A stretch of DNA of 64,000 nucleotides from Bacteroides fragilis (lineage in GTDB: Bacteria > Bacteroidota > Bacteroidia > Bacteroidales > DTGW01): positions 1-64,000 of the forward strand of contig CAMDBI010000016.1 in assembly GCA_945889005.1 (NCBI GenBank). Reading direction: 5' to 3'. The position numbers and the translations under genes are program-made. Under the pieces are notes generated by a model. The model was not told the DNA's origin, did not search any database, and saw only the letters and a list, made by a program, of their open reading frames with translations. Numbering within the stretch: position 1 is the stretch's first letter; the number at the start of each line of letters is the position of its first letter. Positions 52,976-61,959 of this stretch are shown here, one piece after another.

Positions 52976-54781
52976 TTATGATTTTATGGCATTAAACTTA
53001 CATGTAGTAGGACATAATCCACAGCCTACACATAGATCTTCATTTATCACTATTTTAACCTTTCCGTCCTTTGTTTTTTTACTTTCAATGGCCAAACAAC
53101 CGATATTGATACATTTACGACATTGAGTACAAAGATCCTGATCAATATGGTGAATTGGGCCCTTTGGTAATTTAAATTTAGTTACACAAGGTTTTTTTAC
53201 AATAACTACCGAATTTGCATTTGCATTTACTGCATCGAGTATGGCTTTTTCAAGGTTTTCATATTCGTAAGCATCAACAGTAACTATATCTTTTACTCCA
53301 ATTGCTTCACAAATTTTGTCAATCTCAAGTTTGTTTTCGGGTTTGTAATTGAATCCAAAATCGCTTGATGCTATATGCTGTCCACCTGTCATAGCAAGGC
53401 AGCTATTGTCTACAATTATTGTGGTTGACTGGCTATCGTTGAATATCAAATTCATTAGGCCATTGATACCAGTAGCCCAAAAACCACCATCGCCAATCAT
53501 TGCCACAAAATTTTCTTTATGATCGGTAGCCACATTATAACCATGAGCAAGTGCTATACTTGAACCCATACATTTTTGAAGCGAATACGATTCCATGTGA
53601 GGGAAGCAACCTATTAAACCACAGGTAACGTCGGCAGCAGCCTTAATTTTGTGTTTCTTTAGAATTTGCGATATAAATAGGTGAGAACAGCCAGCACAAC
53701 TAACAGGTAGTCTGAATGGAATGCCTCCCATAATACTTCTTTTAGGAGCATCGGGAACAAGTTTTTCCTCAATTACATCTGGAGTAAAACGCATCATTTC
53801 CGGAAATTTTGGGAATAGTTCTTTTCCTATAACCGATATGCCCAAATCCTTGATGTTTTTTTCCATAATATCATGACCATCTTCAATTACATAGAGTCGA
53901 TCTACATGTTCGGCCAATTGCTGAATTAATTTTACTGGAAGCGGTATAACCATACCCACTTTTAAAATAGAAGCATCGGGTAAAACTTCTTTTGTATAAT
54001 AGTAAGGAGTTCCTGCAGTAATAATTCCAATCTTTTTACCTTTCAGCTCTAGTCGGTTTATGTCGAAGTCATTGCTATCGTTAGCCAGACGCTTCATGTG
54101 TGCCGGAAAATCGCTAAAACATTTTGTTAGCTTTGGATGCTCAGAGCCTTTTGCATTCATCATCATGGTCGTCATGATAACCTTGCTGAAGCTTACCGGA
54201 TACTGATTTCTGCATGTTGCTTTGTATGTGTAACTTTCATCAACTGCTACAGCGCTACTTGTTTTGCATATAACAGAAGTTATTTTTAGTATAACCGGAG
54301 TGCTATATTCTTCGCTAATCTCGAATGCTTTAATCATTAAATCCTTAGCTTCCTGGCTGTCACTAGGTTCTAATACAGGAATATTAAACATATTGCCATA
54401 ATGTCGAACATCATTATAGTCATCGCCCGCAATACGACCAACATCATCGCCAACAACCAATACCAGCCCTCCGTTTATTTGGCTTCCGGCGGCTCCGCCT
54501 AATGCATCGGCTGCTACGTGTAAACCTACGGTTTTCATTACTGCAAAGCTACGGTAACCTGCAAATGAAGAGCCAATGGCTACTTCTAAACCAACTTTCT
54601 CATTAGTTGACCATTCGCAATAAATATCTGGGTATCTATGTTGGGTGTATTCCATTACCTCTGTTGAAGGGGTACCTGGGAAACCTGAAGCAACTTTTGC
54701 ACCAGCCTCAAATGCTCCTCTGGCAACTGCTTCGTTGCCATTCATCATTTTCTTTCTAATTATCTTATTTTCTGTACTCAT
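52976..54781 (-). CDS. iorA: Indolepyruvate:ferredoxin oxidoreductase alpha subunit
   Basis: A 601-residue subunit combining all catalytic parts: GNEAVARGAFEAGAKVASGF with PGTPSTEVMEY, a middle domain, VSCAGCSHLFI, the TPP motif MIGDGGFWATGINGLMNLIF with VDNSCLAMTGGQ, and a C-terminal ferredoxin domain. The clusters are CTQCRKCINIGC (four residues before the last Cys) and CVGCGLCPTTC. Full length for IorA. It heads iorA-iorB-repeat protein; a gaggag sequence lies upstream of the ATG. The 345-bp gap to 55126 holds no recognisable gene. Confidence 0.95.
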   Translation of the reverse strand: MSTENKIIRKKMMNGNEAVARGAFEAGAKVASGFPGTPSTEVMEYTQHRYPDIYCEWSTNEKVGLEVAIGSSFAGYRSFAVMKTVGLHVAADALGGAAGSQINGGLVLVVGDDVGRIAGDDYNDVRHYGNMFNIPVLEPSDSQEAKDLMIKAFEISEEYSTPVILKITSVICKTSSAVAVDESYTYKATCRNQYPVSFSKVIMTTMMMNAKGSEHPKLTKCFSDFPAHMKRLANDSNDFDINRLELKGKKIGIITAGTPYYYTKEVLPDASILKVGMVIPLPVKLIQQLAEHVDRLYVIEDGHDIMEKNIKDLGISVIGKELFPKFPEMMRFTPDVIEEKLVPDAPKRSIMGGIPFRLPVSCAGCSHLFISQILKKHKIKAAADVTCGLIGCFPHMESYSLQKCMGSSIALAHGYNVATDHKENFVAMIGDGGFWATGINGLMNLIFNDSQSTTIIVDNSCLAMTGGQHIASSDFGFNYKPENKLEIDKICEAIGVKDIVTVDAYEYENLEKAILDAVNANANSVVIVKKPCVTKFKLPKGPIHHIDQDLCTQCRKCINIGCLAIESKKTKDGKVKIVINEDLCVGCGLCPTTCKFNAIKS

Positions 54782-55126
54782 ACTAAAAAGGACTCCTCAT
54801 TATTGTAGTATAATCTTTGCGCTTTCCTGAAAAATTTGGCAAAAATAAGTTAATAAATATTGCCAACCAAATTTAAATTACTCGCCAACTAGTCTACGAT
54901 AATATTTAACGCTATCTCCATTTATAAAGGCAATACTTCTCAAAGCCAAGATAATTGTACGGCGTGAAGAGTTTAAACACATTTTTTTCAATTGCTTGTA
55001 TAAGTCGTTTTTTTATCAACCTCAGAATTTAAAATGCACAAAATACTTTATGTTTTTTACGCAAAGCTTTTCTTTTGATTTGGGCTTGTTCAAAAAAGTC
55101 TTTTGGGATAATAGAAACAAAATAAA

Positions 55127-55525
55127 TTACATCTGTTTATTAAAAACATCCTGAATGGTTTCAAAAAGAAGTTTTTTATTAACTGGTTTGGTGAGGTAGT
55201 AGTTGCAGCCAGCGGAAAGGCATTTTTCTTTATCTTCTGTTAAGGCATGTGCGGTATTGGCAATAACTGTCAAATTGGGCAAAAACTCTTTAATTTTTTT
55301 TGTTGCCTGGTATCCATCAAGTTCGGGTAAACGCATATCCATAAGTACAACATCAAATGTATTTTCTTTTCGGCAAAATCTCACAGCTTCAAGACCTGTT
55401 GTTGCATGTGTAATTTTAATCATATTTTCAGATAGCAATTCTTTAATTAATTCAAAATTAAGTATATCGTCCTCGACGATTAATACATGTTTTGAAGACC
55501 AATCATATATTTTTTTTTCTTCCAC
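55127..55525 (-). CDS. Stand-alone response-regulator receiver protein
   Basis: A 132-residue CheY-like protein: HVLIVEDDILN acidic pair, phospho-acceptor Asp63 in LMDMRLPELDG, NTAHAL and Lys113 in YLTKPV. No output domain follows. The style (VIANTAHALTEDKEKCLSAG) is that of receivers attached to hybrid kinases. It is divergent from the hydrogenase sensor cluster, 192 bp away, so it could act in the same circuit, but no kinase with a His acceptor is encoded there. Confidence 0.9.
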   Translation of the reverse strand: MEEKKIYDWSSKHVLIVEDDILNFELIKELLSENMIKITHATTGLEAVRFCRKENTFDVVLMDMRLPELDGYQATKKIKEFLPNLTVIANTAHALTEDKEKCLSAGCNYYLTKPVNKKLLFETIQDVFNKQM

Positions 55526-55673
55526 GTTTTTATATACTTAATATTTGAAAAAAAGTTTTTCAAGGAGTTAAATTATATCAAAAATAAATAGTAACCTAAT
55601 TTTTTTAATGAGGATAATTATTTAGAACTATTCTATATTCAATGCCATATTTTTAAGTGAAATGCATTCGGCA

Positions 55674-55681
55674 TATATTTG
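55674..55681 (+). promoter_or_regulatory. -7 promoter box TATATTTG of the hydrogenase sensor/HydABC cluster
   Basis: A perfect TAnnTTTG 36 bp before the ATG at 55718, giving a leader of about 30 nt. It is the clearest promoter upstream of the co-directional genes from 55718 onward. Confidence 0.6.
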
Positions 55682-55717
55682 TAATTCAAATTAATCGTTT
55701 ATTAATTCTATTAAAGC

Positions 55718-56062
55718 ATGACCATTGGTAAAATTGCGGAATTGTTAGGTGCAAACGTTATTTGTGGCGAAAAGTGGCTTGAAAAAGATATTGAATATGC
55801 CTTTGCATCGGATCTCATGAGCGATGTACTGACTATCAATACCAATAAACTTTTGCTCATAACTGGGCTCGTTAATATTCAAACCATTCGAACAGCCGAA
55901 ATGTCGTTTGCTCCGGCTATTTTATTTGTGAGAAACAAAAAAACTACAAATGAAATGCAAAAATTGGCAAATGAAAATGAAATGGTTCTTCTAGAGTTTC
56001 AAGGCTCAATGTTCAGAGCATCGGGAATATTATTCAATTCAGGTATAAAACCGGTATACTAA
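55718..56062 (+). CDS. DRTGG-domain protein 1
   Basis: A 114-residue protein made of one DRTGG domain: MTIGKIAELLGANVICGEKW, then YAFASDLMSDVLTINTNKLL and ATPase-free strand-rich remainder. DRTGG domains occur beside CBS and phosphotransacetylase domains and in stand-alone form near [FeFe]-hydrogenases; their ligand is uncertain. It is paralogous to the protein at 58004-58339 (SDLMSDV against SDLLSDV). First gene of the cluster, 11 bp before the ATPase gene. Confidence 0.82.
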   Translation: MTIGKIAELLGANVICGEKWLEKDIEYAFASDLMSDVLTINTNKLLLITGLVNIQTIRTAEMSFAPAILFVRNKKTTNEMQKLANENEMVLLEFQGSMFRASGILFNSGIKPVY

Positions 56063-56073
56063 AACTTTGAAAC

Positions 56074-56490
56074 ATGCACTTTGAATATAAGATAGAAGGA
56101 GGGAATTTTACAAATGCAGGTTTTGCTTCGAGTGAAATAAAAAAAGTACTTAAACAGTTAAATATCGATTTTAATATTTTGAAAAAGATCGTTATTGCAA
56201 TGTATGAGGCAGAGGTAAATATTGTAGCCCATGCATACAGAGGTATTGTTAAAGTCGATATTGATCCCTACGATATTAAAGTGAGGTTTGAAGACGAAGG
56301 GCCAGGTATACCCGACATTAAACAAGCCATGCAAGAAGGGTTTTCGACTGCCAGCAACGAAGTTCGACAAATGGGCTTTGGAGCCGGAATGGGGCTTTCA
56401 AATATAAATAAAAATACCGATTCGCTTTATATTACCAGCGAAGTGGGAAAAGGTACTGTAGTAGAATTTTTAAAAAAACTGAGAGTTTAA
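56074..56490 (+). CDS. RsbT/RsbW-like GHKL ATP-binding protein
   Basis: A 138-residue single-domain GHKL ATPase with N-box MYEAEVNIVAHAYRG, G1-box VRFEDEGPGIPD and G2-box MGFGAGMGLSNINK. There is no dimerisation/His domain, so it resembles the anti-sigma/serine kinases RsbT and RsbW rather than a histidine kinase. It would phosphorylate a Ser/Thr partner, perhaps the DRTGG proteins encoded beside it. No STAS partner gene is visible. Confidence 0.87.
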   Translation: MHFEYKIEGGNFTNAGFASSEIKKVLKQLNIDFNILKKIVIAMYEAEVNIVAHAYRGIVKVDIDPYDIKVRFEDEGPGIPDIKQAMQEGFSTASNEVRQMGFGAGMGLSNINKNTDSLYITSEVGKGTVVEFLKKLRV

Positions 56491-56565
56491 TTACTAATTA
56501 CAAATGACTAATTACTAATAAAATAAAACAATGCTTTAATATTAGATACTTTAGACAACAAGATC

Positions 56566-56628
56566 CACAGTTCACGGTCCACGGTCCACAGTCCACGATC
56601 AACGGTCCACGGTCTACGATAAACGATT
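56566..56628 (+). repeat. Nine in-phase heptamer repeats (consensus cacggtc) ending at a start codon
   Basis: Units: cacagtt, cacggtc, cacggtc, cacagtc, cacgatc, aacggtc, cacggtc, tacgata, aacgatt. They run without a gap and end 3 bp before the ATG at 56632. Transcribed, they would occupy the translation-initiation region. Confidence 0.85.
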
Positions 56629-56631
56629 ATT

Positions 56632-58017
56632 ATGGAAGACAAACATTTTCATCATGCACTTAAATTTATGGAAGAAACCTGCTATGGTTGCTCCCATTGC
56701 ATGCGTGTTTGTCCGACCGAAGCTATTCGTATTTGCAATGGTAAAGCAACTTTGCTCGAAAACCGTTGTATCGACTGTGGCGAATGCTATCGAGTTTGTC
56801 CAGTTTCGGCTATTTATGTCGAACAAGACGATTTTAACAAAATATTTAATTTTAAACACCGCGTAGCTATTGTTCCAAGTGTATTGGTGGGGCAATTTAA
56901 AAGCGCTATTGCTACCGAAGATATATATGCCACGCTTATAGATATCGGATTTACTCATATATACGAGATCGACAATAGTGTAGAAATTGTAATCGATCAG
57001 TTTCACGAATACATGAAATTGAAGCCCGAGCCTCGTCCGCTTATATCTTGTTTTTGCCCTGCAATTGTACGTCTTATACAAGTTCGATTTCCATCTCTTA
57101 CCGAGAACATTATTCCTATTAAGCCCCCTATCGACATTGCCTCTCATTACTATAAAAAACAACTTATCGACAAAGGTGCAGCCCCCGAAGATATTGGTCT
57201 TTTTTACCTTACACCTTGTGCCGCTAAGATTGCAGCCGTCAAAAGCCCTGTTGGAGAAGATGTGTCTGTAATTGATGGAGTTATCAATATGGATTTAATA
57301 TACAATCGCATATTGCGACACATCAATACTCATAAAGAATCGGCACAAAGGTTTATTGAACGCGACCATGTTTCGTCAAATGGTGTTCAATGGAGTTTGA
57401 CAAAAGGCGAAGCAAACAATATGCCTGGTCGTTGCATGGCAATTGACGGTATGCACAATGCTATCGAATTTCTTGAAAAAATTGAGAACGATGAAATTAC
57501 AGGAATAGATTTTCTCGAAATCCGTGCTTGCGACGAAAGCTGTGCCGGAGGTATTTTACTATCTGCCAATCGTTTTACAACAGTCGAACGTATTCGAAAA
57601 AGAGCGCAAAACTATCATACCGACGAGATCAAACAAGCCAAACATAAGGGTATTAACGATTATATTGAATATCTTAAACAGCATATTTTTGTCGAAAAAA
57701 TTAGACCTCGACCTATAATGAAACTCGACGAGGATACTCAGAAAGCCCTCGAAAAGGTTCAGAAGGTAAGAAAGCTTATGTGCTTTTTACCCGGGTTCGA
57801 CTGCACAGCGTGTGGCTCTCCATCGTGTCAGGCACTTGCACAGGATATAGTTCAAGGCAATGCTCAGTTGACCCATTGTGTTTTTATGCAAAAGAAAATG
57901 GAACGCAATGGCAAATTGAGCAACGATACTGCATACAACATTATTGAAAAAGTTTGGGGCAAAAATCGCCTCGAAAAAAACTGCAACAAAAAAGGAGCTG
58001 AAAATGAAAGTTTATGA
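56632..58017 (+). CDS. [FeFe]-hydrogenase-like H-cluster sensor protein (no proton-shuttle Cys)
   Basis: A 461-residue iron-sulfur protein. Residues 10-65 hold two [4Fe-4S] motifs (CYGCSHCMRVCP, CIDCGECYRVCP). Residues about 75-330 are an H-cluster domain. Its ligand cysteines are kept (C142 in SCFCPA, C196 in TPCAAK, C300 and C304 in RACDESCAGG), but the catalytic Cys next to the first ligand is Phe141 and the Glu after PC-x2-K is Ala. A C-terminal 4Fe-4S module (LPGFDCTACGSPSCQ, near 390) follows. Such group C-like proteins sense H2 or redox state rather than turn it over. Start: ATG at 56632, behind the heptamer repeats. Confidence 0.88.
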   Translation: MEDKHFHHALKFMEETCYGCSHCMRVCPTEAIRICNGKATLLENRCIDCGECYRVCPVSAIYVEQDDFNKIFNFKHRVAIVPSVLVGQFKSAIATEDIYATLIDIGFTHIYEIDNSVEIVIDQFHEYMKLKPEPRPLISCFCPAIVRLIQVRFPSLTENIIPIKPPIDIASHYYKKQLIDKGAAPEDIGLFYLTPCAAKIAAVKSPVGEDVSVIDGVINMDLIYNRILRHINTHKESAQRFIERDHVSSNGVQWSLTKGEANNMPGRCMAIDGMHNAIEFLEKIENDEITGIDFLEIRACDESCAGGILLSANRFTTVERIRKRAQNYHTDEIKQAKHKGINDYIEYLKQHIFVEKIRPRPIMKLDEDTQKALEKVQKVRKLMCFLPGFDCTACGSPSCQALAQDIVQGNAQLTHCVFMQKKMERNGKLSNDTAYNIIEKVWGKNRLEKNCNKKGAENESL

Positions 58018-58339
58018 AATAGCCGAAACAATTGGTCTTCAACTTGTTTCAGGAAATGGAGGGGTCAATAATACTGTTCGAGACGGATATGTGTCTGATC
58101 TACTAAGCGATGTTATGGGCAATGCCCAACAAGGAGATATTTGGGTGACACTTCAAACTCACAAAAATATTGTAGCCGTAGCTTCACTTAAAGAACTTGC
58201 TGCAATTGTTATTATTGGCGGAAACAAACCCAATCCCGATGCTATAGAGCAAAGCAACAACGAAAATATACCTATGTTTATTACTTCAAAATCGAATTTT
58301 GAAATTTCCGGATTGCTTTTTCAAGCGCTCAGAAAATGA
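58004..58339 (+). CDS. DRTGG-domain protein 2
   Basis: A 111-residue DRTGG protein from the ATG at 58004, overlapping the sensor gene by 14 bp and preceded by the Shine-Dalgarno aaaggag. Sequence: MKVYEIAETIGLQLVSGNGG, then RDGYVSDLLSDVMGNAQQGD and LAAIVIIGGNKPNPD. Paralogue of the first DRTGG protein. The tight overlap implies translational coupling with the sensor and physical partnership. Confidence 0.85.
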   Translation: MKVYEIAETIGLQLVSGNGGVNNTVRDGYVSDLLSDVMGNAQQGDIWVTLQTHKNIVAVASLKELAAIVIIGGNKPNPDAIEQSNNENIPMFITSKSNFEISGLLFQALRK

Positions 58340-59076
58340 AGTTTTATAAAGGAGATATACATATTCACTCTGTACTCTCACCCTGTGCTGAATTAGAAAT
58401 GAGTCCTTCTAATATTATTTTGACTGCTAAAGAAAAAGGGCTCGATTTTATTGCAGTTACCGACCACAACTGTACCAAACAAACACAAGTAACTTGCGAA
58501 ATTGGTCTTAAACATGGAATTTTTGTGCTTCGTGGAGTCGAAGTAACATCTAAAGAAGAAGTTCACTGTCTTTGCTTTTTTGAGAATCAAGAAACAACTA
58601 ATATGTTTCAAGTATATATTGAAGAGCATCAACAAAAAATTCCATATAATCCAAAATTGTTGGGCTATCAAGTTTGTGTCGACGAATCGGAAAACATTAT
58701 TGAAGAAATTGACTATTATTTAGGAATGGCATTAAATGTCGGAATTGACGAATTAAGTAAAACTGTTCATGCCTTGAATGGAATCTTTATCCCGGCACAC
58801 ATCAATCGTAGCCGTTATTCATTGAAATCGCAATTGGGTTTTGTCCCCCCCGATATCGATGCCGATGCTTTTGAAATTTTTAACCGGAGCAATTTAGGCG
58901 ATTTTATAAAAGAAAATACATATTTGTCGGGTCGTTCATTTATTAAAAATTCCGACTCGCACCAATTGCAACAGATTGGCAATAGTTTTTCATCATATTA
59001 CATCGAGGAGCCTTCGTTTCAAGAGTTTCGAATGGCACTTGCCCGAAAAAATCAAAGATTTGTCGAAATTCAATGA
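58336..59076 (+). CDS. PHP-domain phosphoesterase
   Basis: A 246-residue metal-dependent phosphoesterase. The PHP motifs are complete: FYKGDIHIHSVLSPCAELEM (H-x-H), FIAVTDHNCTKQ (DH), LRGVEVTSKEEVHCLCFF (E and H), IPAHINRSRYS and FIKNSDSHQLQQIG (SDSH). ATGA overlap with both neighbours. In this cluster it could remove a phosphate placed by the GHKL ATPases or degrade a nucleotide messenger. Family identity is firm, substrate is not. Confidence 0.9.
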   Translation: MKFYKGDIHIHSVLSPCAELEMSPSNIILTAKEKGLDFIAVTDHNCTKQTQVTCEIGLKHGIFVLRGVEVTSKEEVHCLCFFENQETTNMFQVYIEEHQQKIPYNPKLLGYQVCVDESENIIEEIDYYLGMALNVGIDELSKTVHALNGIFIPAHINRSRYSLKSQLGFVPPDIDADAFEIFNRSNLGDFIKENTYLSGRSFIKNSDSHQLQQIGNSFSSYYIEEPSFQEFRMALARKNQRFVEIQ

Positions 59077-59621
59077 AAGAACTATCATTACATATTATGG
59101 ACATTGCACAAAATTCAATTCGTGCAGAAGCAACATTTATCGAAATTTCGATCGAAGAAAATCTTGTTTTAAATATATTATTTATCTGTATAAAGGATAA
59201 TGGCAAAGGAATGGATAGCGATACCCTTGCCCGATCTATCGATCCGTTTTATACATCAAGAAATACCCGTAAAGTGGGTCTTGGGCTTTCGTTGCTCAAA
59301 CAAAATGCAGAGATGGCTGGAGGCTCGTTTACTATTGAATCATTAGAAAAGATTGGAACTACTGTAAAGGCTAACTTTCAACTAAACCATATCGATAGAG
59401 CCGAAATGGGAGACCTGCCCGGAGTTATTACCCTGCTTGTCGGCGCAAATCCAAATTTGGAATTTGTTTATACACACAATGTTAACCATCAAATTTATAT
59501 TTTTGATACTAGAGAAATAAAAGAAGCACTCGACAATTTGCCCTTAAACCTGCCAGAAGTGCTTGCCAATCTAAAAGAGATGATTACAGAAAATTTAAAA
59601 GACATCCAAGCTTCAACCTAA
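59073..59621 (+). CDS. GHKL ATPase (histidine-kinase-like) of the hydrogenase sensor cluster
   Basis: A 182-residue protein: ELSLHIMDIAQNSIRAEATF (N-box), CIKDNGKGMDSDTLARSIDP (G1), FYTSRNTRKVGLGLSLLKQN (F and G2 boxes). The C-terminal 60 residues are an extra helical segment. There is no His phospho-acceptor domain. It overlaps the PHP gene by 4 bp. Second GHKL ATPase in the cassette, closer to histidine-kinase CA domains than the first. Confidence 0.88.
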   Translation: MKELSLHIMDIAQNSIRAEATFIEISIEENLVLNILFICIKDNGKGMDSDTLARSIDPFYTSRNTRKVGLGLSLLKQNAEMAGGSFTIESLEKIGTTVKANFQLNHIDRAEMGDLPGVITLLVGANPNLEFVYTHNVNHQIYIFDTREIKEALDNLPLNLPEVLANLKEMITENLKDIQAST

Positions 59622-59755
59622 AAAACCTTAATTAGATTTAGTCTACTGATAAATAAAGTATAAATTTTTATAATCGAAATTTGATTCTTAAATTTAATGA
59701 ACAATTGAAAAAAACTTTGCTTATTTGCAAAAAATTAACATAAAGGAGAACTCAC

Positions 59756-60145
59756 ATGACAAAAGTTAAATCTCTTGACGACCTTCGAATGATGAAAGAT
59801 CAGCTCAAATCGCGATTAGATCTTCGAGAAAAAAGCAGTAATGCCGATAGACTGGTTCAAATAAAAGTTGCGATGGCAACCTGCGGAATAGCATCAGGTG
59901 CAAAAAAAATAATGGACTTTTTTATAGAAGAGCTCAATAAACGAAACATCGATGCCATTGTTACACAAACTGGCTGCATGGGATATTGCTATGCCGAACC
60001 AACGGTCGAAATACTATTGCCTGGTAAAGAACCAGTTGTATATGGCCATGTTAGTATTGAAAAAGCCGACGAAATCATTGAGAAATATATTAAAAATGGT
60101 GAATTGATAGACGGTATCATTCCTATTACTTACAAAACAATATAA
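59756..60145 (+). CDS. Thioredoxin-like [2Fe-2S] ferredoxin of the hydrogenase operon (HndB-like)
   Basis: A 129-residue protein with a thioredoxin-like [2Fe-2S] fold: MATCGIASGAKKIMDFFIEE and TQTGCMGYCYAEPTVEILLP carry the cluster cysteines. It corresponds to HndB of NADP-reducing hydrogenases and to the HydC/HydB-linked small ferredoxins. A coiled N-terminus (KSLDDLRMMKDQLKSRL) is typical. Preceded by the Shine-Dalgarno aaaggag, 21 bp before the HydB gene. Confidence 0.9.
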   Translation: MTKVKSLDDLRMMKDQLKSRLDLREKSSNADRLVQIKVAMATCGIASGAKKIMDFFIEELNKRNIDAIVTQTGCMGYCYAEPTVEILLPGKEPVVYGHVSIEKADEIIEKYIKNGELIDGIIPITYKTI

Positions 60146-60165
60146 TTTACCGGGAGGATAAAAAT

Positions 60166-61959
60166 ATGTCGAATTATAAAATGCACCTTATGGTTTGTGG
60201 CGGTACTGGTTGCAAATCGTCTCAAAGCAGCATCATTGCCGAAAACCTCAAAAAGTCTCTCGAAGATACCAGCCTCGACAACGATGTACAAGTAGTTGTT
60301 ACCGGTTGTTTTGGTTTTTGCGAAAAAGGTCCAGTTGTTAAGGTTTTGCCCGACAACACGTTTTACACACAGGTTAAACCCGAAGATGCAGCGGAAATTG
60401 TACGCGAACACATTGTTAAAGGTCGTAAAATTGAACGTTTGCTGTATGTCGACCCCAAAACCGATAAAGCAGTAAGTGAATCGAAAGATATGGGGTTTTA
60501 CCAAAAACAACTTCGTATAGCCCTTCGCAACTGTGGCTTTATTGACCCCGAAAATATTGAAGAAGCAATTGCGCGCGATGCTTATGCAGCTCTTGGTAAA
60601 GCACTTACAGAATATACTCCTCAACAAACTATTGATATTGTCAAAAATTCTGGTCTTCGTGGTAGGGGAGGTGCTGGCTTTCCTACAGGATTGAAATGGG
60701 AAATAACCAGCAAAGTTGATGGTTCCGAAAAATACATTGTTTGTAATGCCGACGAAGGCGATCCCGGAGCATTTATGGATCGCTCTATTCTTGAAGGCGA
60801 CCCTCATTCTGTAATTGAAGCAATGGCAATTGGCGGCTATTGCATTGGTGCATCAAACGGTTTGGTATACATCAGAGCCGAGTACCCGTTGGCAATCGAT
60901 AGACTCAAAATAGCTATTAGTCAAGCTCGAGAATACGGTTTGTTGGGTAAAAACATTATGGGTACTGGTTTCGATTTCGATATTGAACTTAAATATGGTG
61001 CCGGAGCATTCGTTTGTGGCGAAGAAACTGCTCTTATTCACTCTATGGAAGGCGAACGTGGCGAACCTACTTTCAAACCCCCATTTCCTTCAGAAGCTGG
61101 TTATAATGGGAAGCCTACAAATGTCAACAATGTTGAGACATACGCCAATATACCTCCCATTATTCTCAAAGGTGCCGAATGGTTTTCTTCAATCGGTACC
61201 GAGAAATCTAAAGGTACAAAGGTTTTTGCACTTGCCGGGAAAATAAATAATGTTGGACTTATCGAAGTTCCTATGGGTACAACTTTACGCGAAGTTATAT
61301 TCGACATTGGTGGCGGTATTAAAGACGGTAAGAAATTTAAATCGGTTCAAACTGGCGGACCTTCAGGTGGTTGCCTCACCGAAAAACATTTAGACATTCC
61401 GATCGATTACGACAACCTGTTGGCCAATGGCTCAATGATGGGTTCGGGAGGTATGATCGTTATGGACGAAGGCAATTGTGCTGTGGCAATGGCCAAGTTT
61501 TATCTCGAATTTACTGTCGAAGAATCATGCGGAAAGTGCGCTCCATGCCGCATTGGAAACAAACGTCTTATGGAAATTCTCGAACGCATTATATCAGGCA
61601 AAGGATCGATGGACGATCTCGACTTACTTCGCAACCTAAGTCATGTAATACAAGACACATCGCTGTGTATGCTTGGTGGTTCATCGCCTAACCCCGTACT
61701 TTCGACTCTCAACAATTTCTACGACGAATATGTGGCTCATGTCAAAGACCACAAATGCCCTGCCGGCGAATGTAAAGCATTGCTGCAATATTTCATCGAA
61801 GCCGAACACTGTGTTGGTTGTACCGCTTGTGCTCGAAACTGCCCTGTTAACGCTATTTCCGGAGAACGCAAGCAACTTCATGTTATAAACCAACAAATTT
61901 GTATAAAATGTGGTGCCTGTGTCGAAAAATGTAAGTTCAATGCTGTTGTTGTTCAATAA
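60166..61959 (+). CDS. hydB: HydB/NuoF-type NADH-binding subunit of the electron-bifurcating-type hydrogenase
   Basis: A 597-residue subunit. The N-terminal thioredoxin-like [2Fe-2S] domain (VCGGTGCKSSQSS, GCFGFCEKG) is followed by the NuoF core: FMN/NADH site GLRGRGGAGFPTGLKWE, CNADEGDPGAFMDRS, FVCGEETALI, an SLBB domain and the [4Fe-4S] motif ESCGKCAPCRIGNKRL. Two C-terminal ferredoxin clusters follow (CVGCTACARNCPVNAI, CIKCGACVEKCKFNAV). It oxidises NADH or reduces NAD and feeds HydA. Shine-Dalgarno gggagg. Bifurcation itself is inferred from the HydABC family. Confidence 0.95.
   Translation: MSNYKMHLMVCGGTGCKSSQSSIIAENLKKSLEDTSLDNDVQVVVTGCFGFCEKGPVVKVLPDNTFYTQVKPEDAAEIVREHIVKGRKIERLLYVDPKTDKAVSESKDMGFYQKQLRIALRNCGFIDPENIEEAIARDAYAALGKALTEYTPQQTIDIVKNSGLRGRGGAGFPTGLKWEITSKVDGSEKYIVCNADEGDPGAFMDRSILEGDPHSVIEAMAIGGYCIGASNGLVYIRAEYPLAIDRLKIAISQAREYGLLGKNIMGTGFDFDIELKYGAGAFVCGEETALIHSMEGERGEPTFKPPFPSEAGYNGKPTNVNNVETYANIPPIILKGAEWFSSIGTEKSKGTKVFALAGKINNVGLIEVPMGTTLREVIFDIGGGIKDGKKFKSVQTGGPSGGCLTEKHLDIPIDYDNLLANGSMMGSGGMIVMDEGNCAVAMAKFYLEFTVEESCGKCAPCRIGNKRLMEILERIISGKGSMDDLDLLRNLSHVIQDTSLCMLGGSSPNPVLSTLNNFYDEYVAHVKDHKCPAGECKALLQYFIEAEHCVGCTACARNCPVNAISGERKQLHVINQQICIKCGACVEKCKFNAVVVQ

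Noticed and set aside
55127-55525. The receiver protein as part of the hydrogenase sensor operon
   Set aside because: It is divergent, ends toward the ior operon, and the sensor cluster encodes no His-type phospho-donor; kept only as a possible neighbour.
56566-56628. The heptamer run as a CRISPR or iteron origin
   Set aside because: Units are contiguous 7-mers with no spacers, and no initiator gene is near.
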